From: UBA2922 sp035352555
Lineage (GTDB): Bacteria; Bacillota; Clostridia; Oscillospirales; Oscillospiraceae
Reading direction: 5' to 3'
DNA length: 31,855 nt
NCBI GenBank assembly: GCA_035352555.1
Contig: DAOPXW010000019.1
Location: 1 to 31,855, forward strand
Shown: one piece after another, positions 31,839-31,855 of the stretch
Position numbering within the stretch: position 1 is the stretch's first letter
Layout: the number at the start of each line of letters is the position of its first letter
Position numbers and translations under genes: made by a program
Notes under the pieces: generated by a model
What the model saw: only the letters and a program-made list of their open reading frames with translations
Told to the model about the DNA's origin: nothing
The model's database searches: none

Positions 31839-31855
31839 GCGATAATTTGAGAAAC

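Noticed and set aside
1..31855. Mobile element, prophage, CRISPR array, tRNA or rRNA
   Set aside because: No transposase or integrase, no regularly spaced repeats, and no tRNA- or rRNA-like structure was seen; gene content is core throughout.

Overview
The window is a GC-rich stretch of chromosome made almost entirely of core housekeeping, cell-envelope and sporulation genes, packed tightly with many ATGA stop/start overlaps. Gene content and order resemble an endospore-forming Clostridia-type Firmicute, plausibly of the GC-rich Oscillospiraceae/Ruminococcaceae kind. Supporting signs are a WalRK-type two-component cluster with YycH/YycI/YycJ-type partners, the sporulation genes yqfC, yqfD and a YlbJ-type gene, a SpoVD/PbpB-type PBP with PASTA domains, and a MurE with the meso-diaminopimelate (DNPR) signature. 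The taxonomic placement is inference from gene content. I see no phage, transposon, CRISPR array, rRNA or tRNA.

Layout. (1) 1-4730: the 3' part of an ADP-ribose pyrophosphatase, then walR, walK, a YycH-position membrane protein and yycI. (2) 4727-10552: murA with its own strong promoter, then walJ (yycJ), rlmH, a DUF2007-type protein, alpha-phosphoglucomutase and two half-size CHR-family transporters. (3) 10549-16444: a leftward YlbJ-type gene diverging from yqfC-yqfD, followed by phoH, ybeY, era, a YqzL-type small protein and recO. (4) 16448-19284: mutS2 and a stand-alone HPr gene with its own promoter and terminator. (5) 19297-23653: an EamA transporter, uvrC, rsmD, coaD and a coiled-coil protein resembling mycobacterial SepIVA, ending in a strong terminator. 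(6) 23718-31838: the division and cell-wall (dcw) cluster mraZ, rsmH, an ftsL-like gene, a class B PBP, murE, mraY and ftsW, ending in a hairpin.

How the genes work together. The wal genes sense and control wall metabolism. MurA, MurE and MraY build lipid-linked peptidoglycan precursor, and FtsW, the PBP and the FtsL-like protein polymerise and cross-link it at the septum. Ribosome maturation and RNA functions are spread throughout (rlmH, ybeY, era, rsmD, rsmH). DNA repair is represented by recO and uvrC, and MutS2 acts on nucleic acid or stalled ribosomes.

The most notable non-coding signals are three MraZ-box repeats with an exact 10-bp period upstream of mraZ, a full-consensus sigma-A promoter embedded in rsmD ahead of coaD, and a dyad between the divergent YlbJ-type gene and yqfC that could be a face-to-face sporulation promoter pair. 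I found no clearly novel multi-gene system. The less-explored items are the SepIVA-like protein, the possible frameshift link between ybeY and era, and the unusual arrangement of murA inside the wal cluster.
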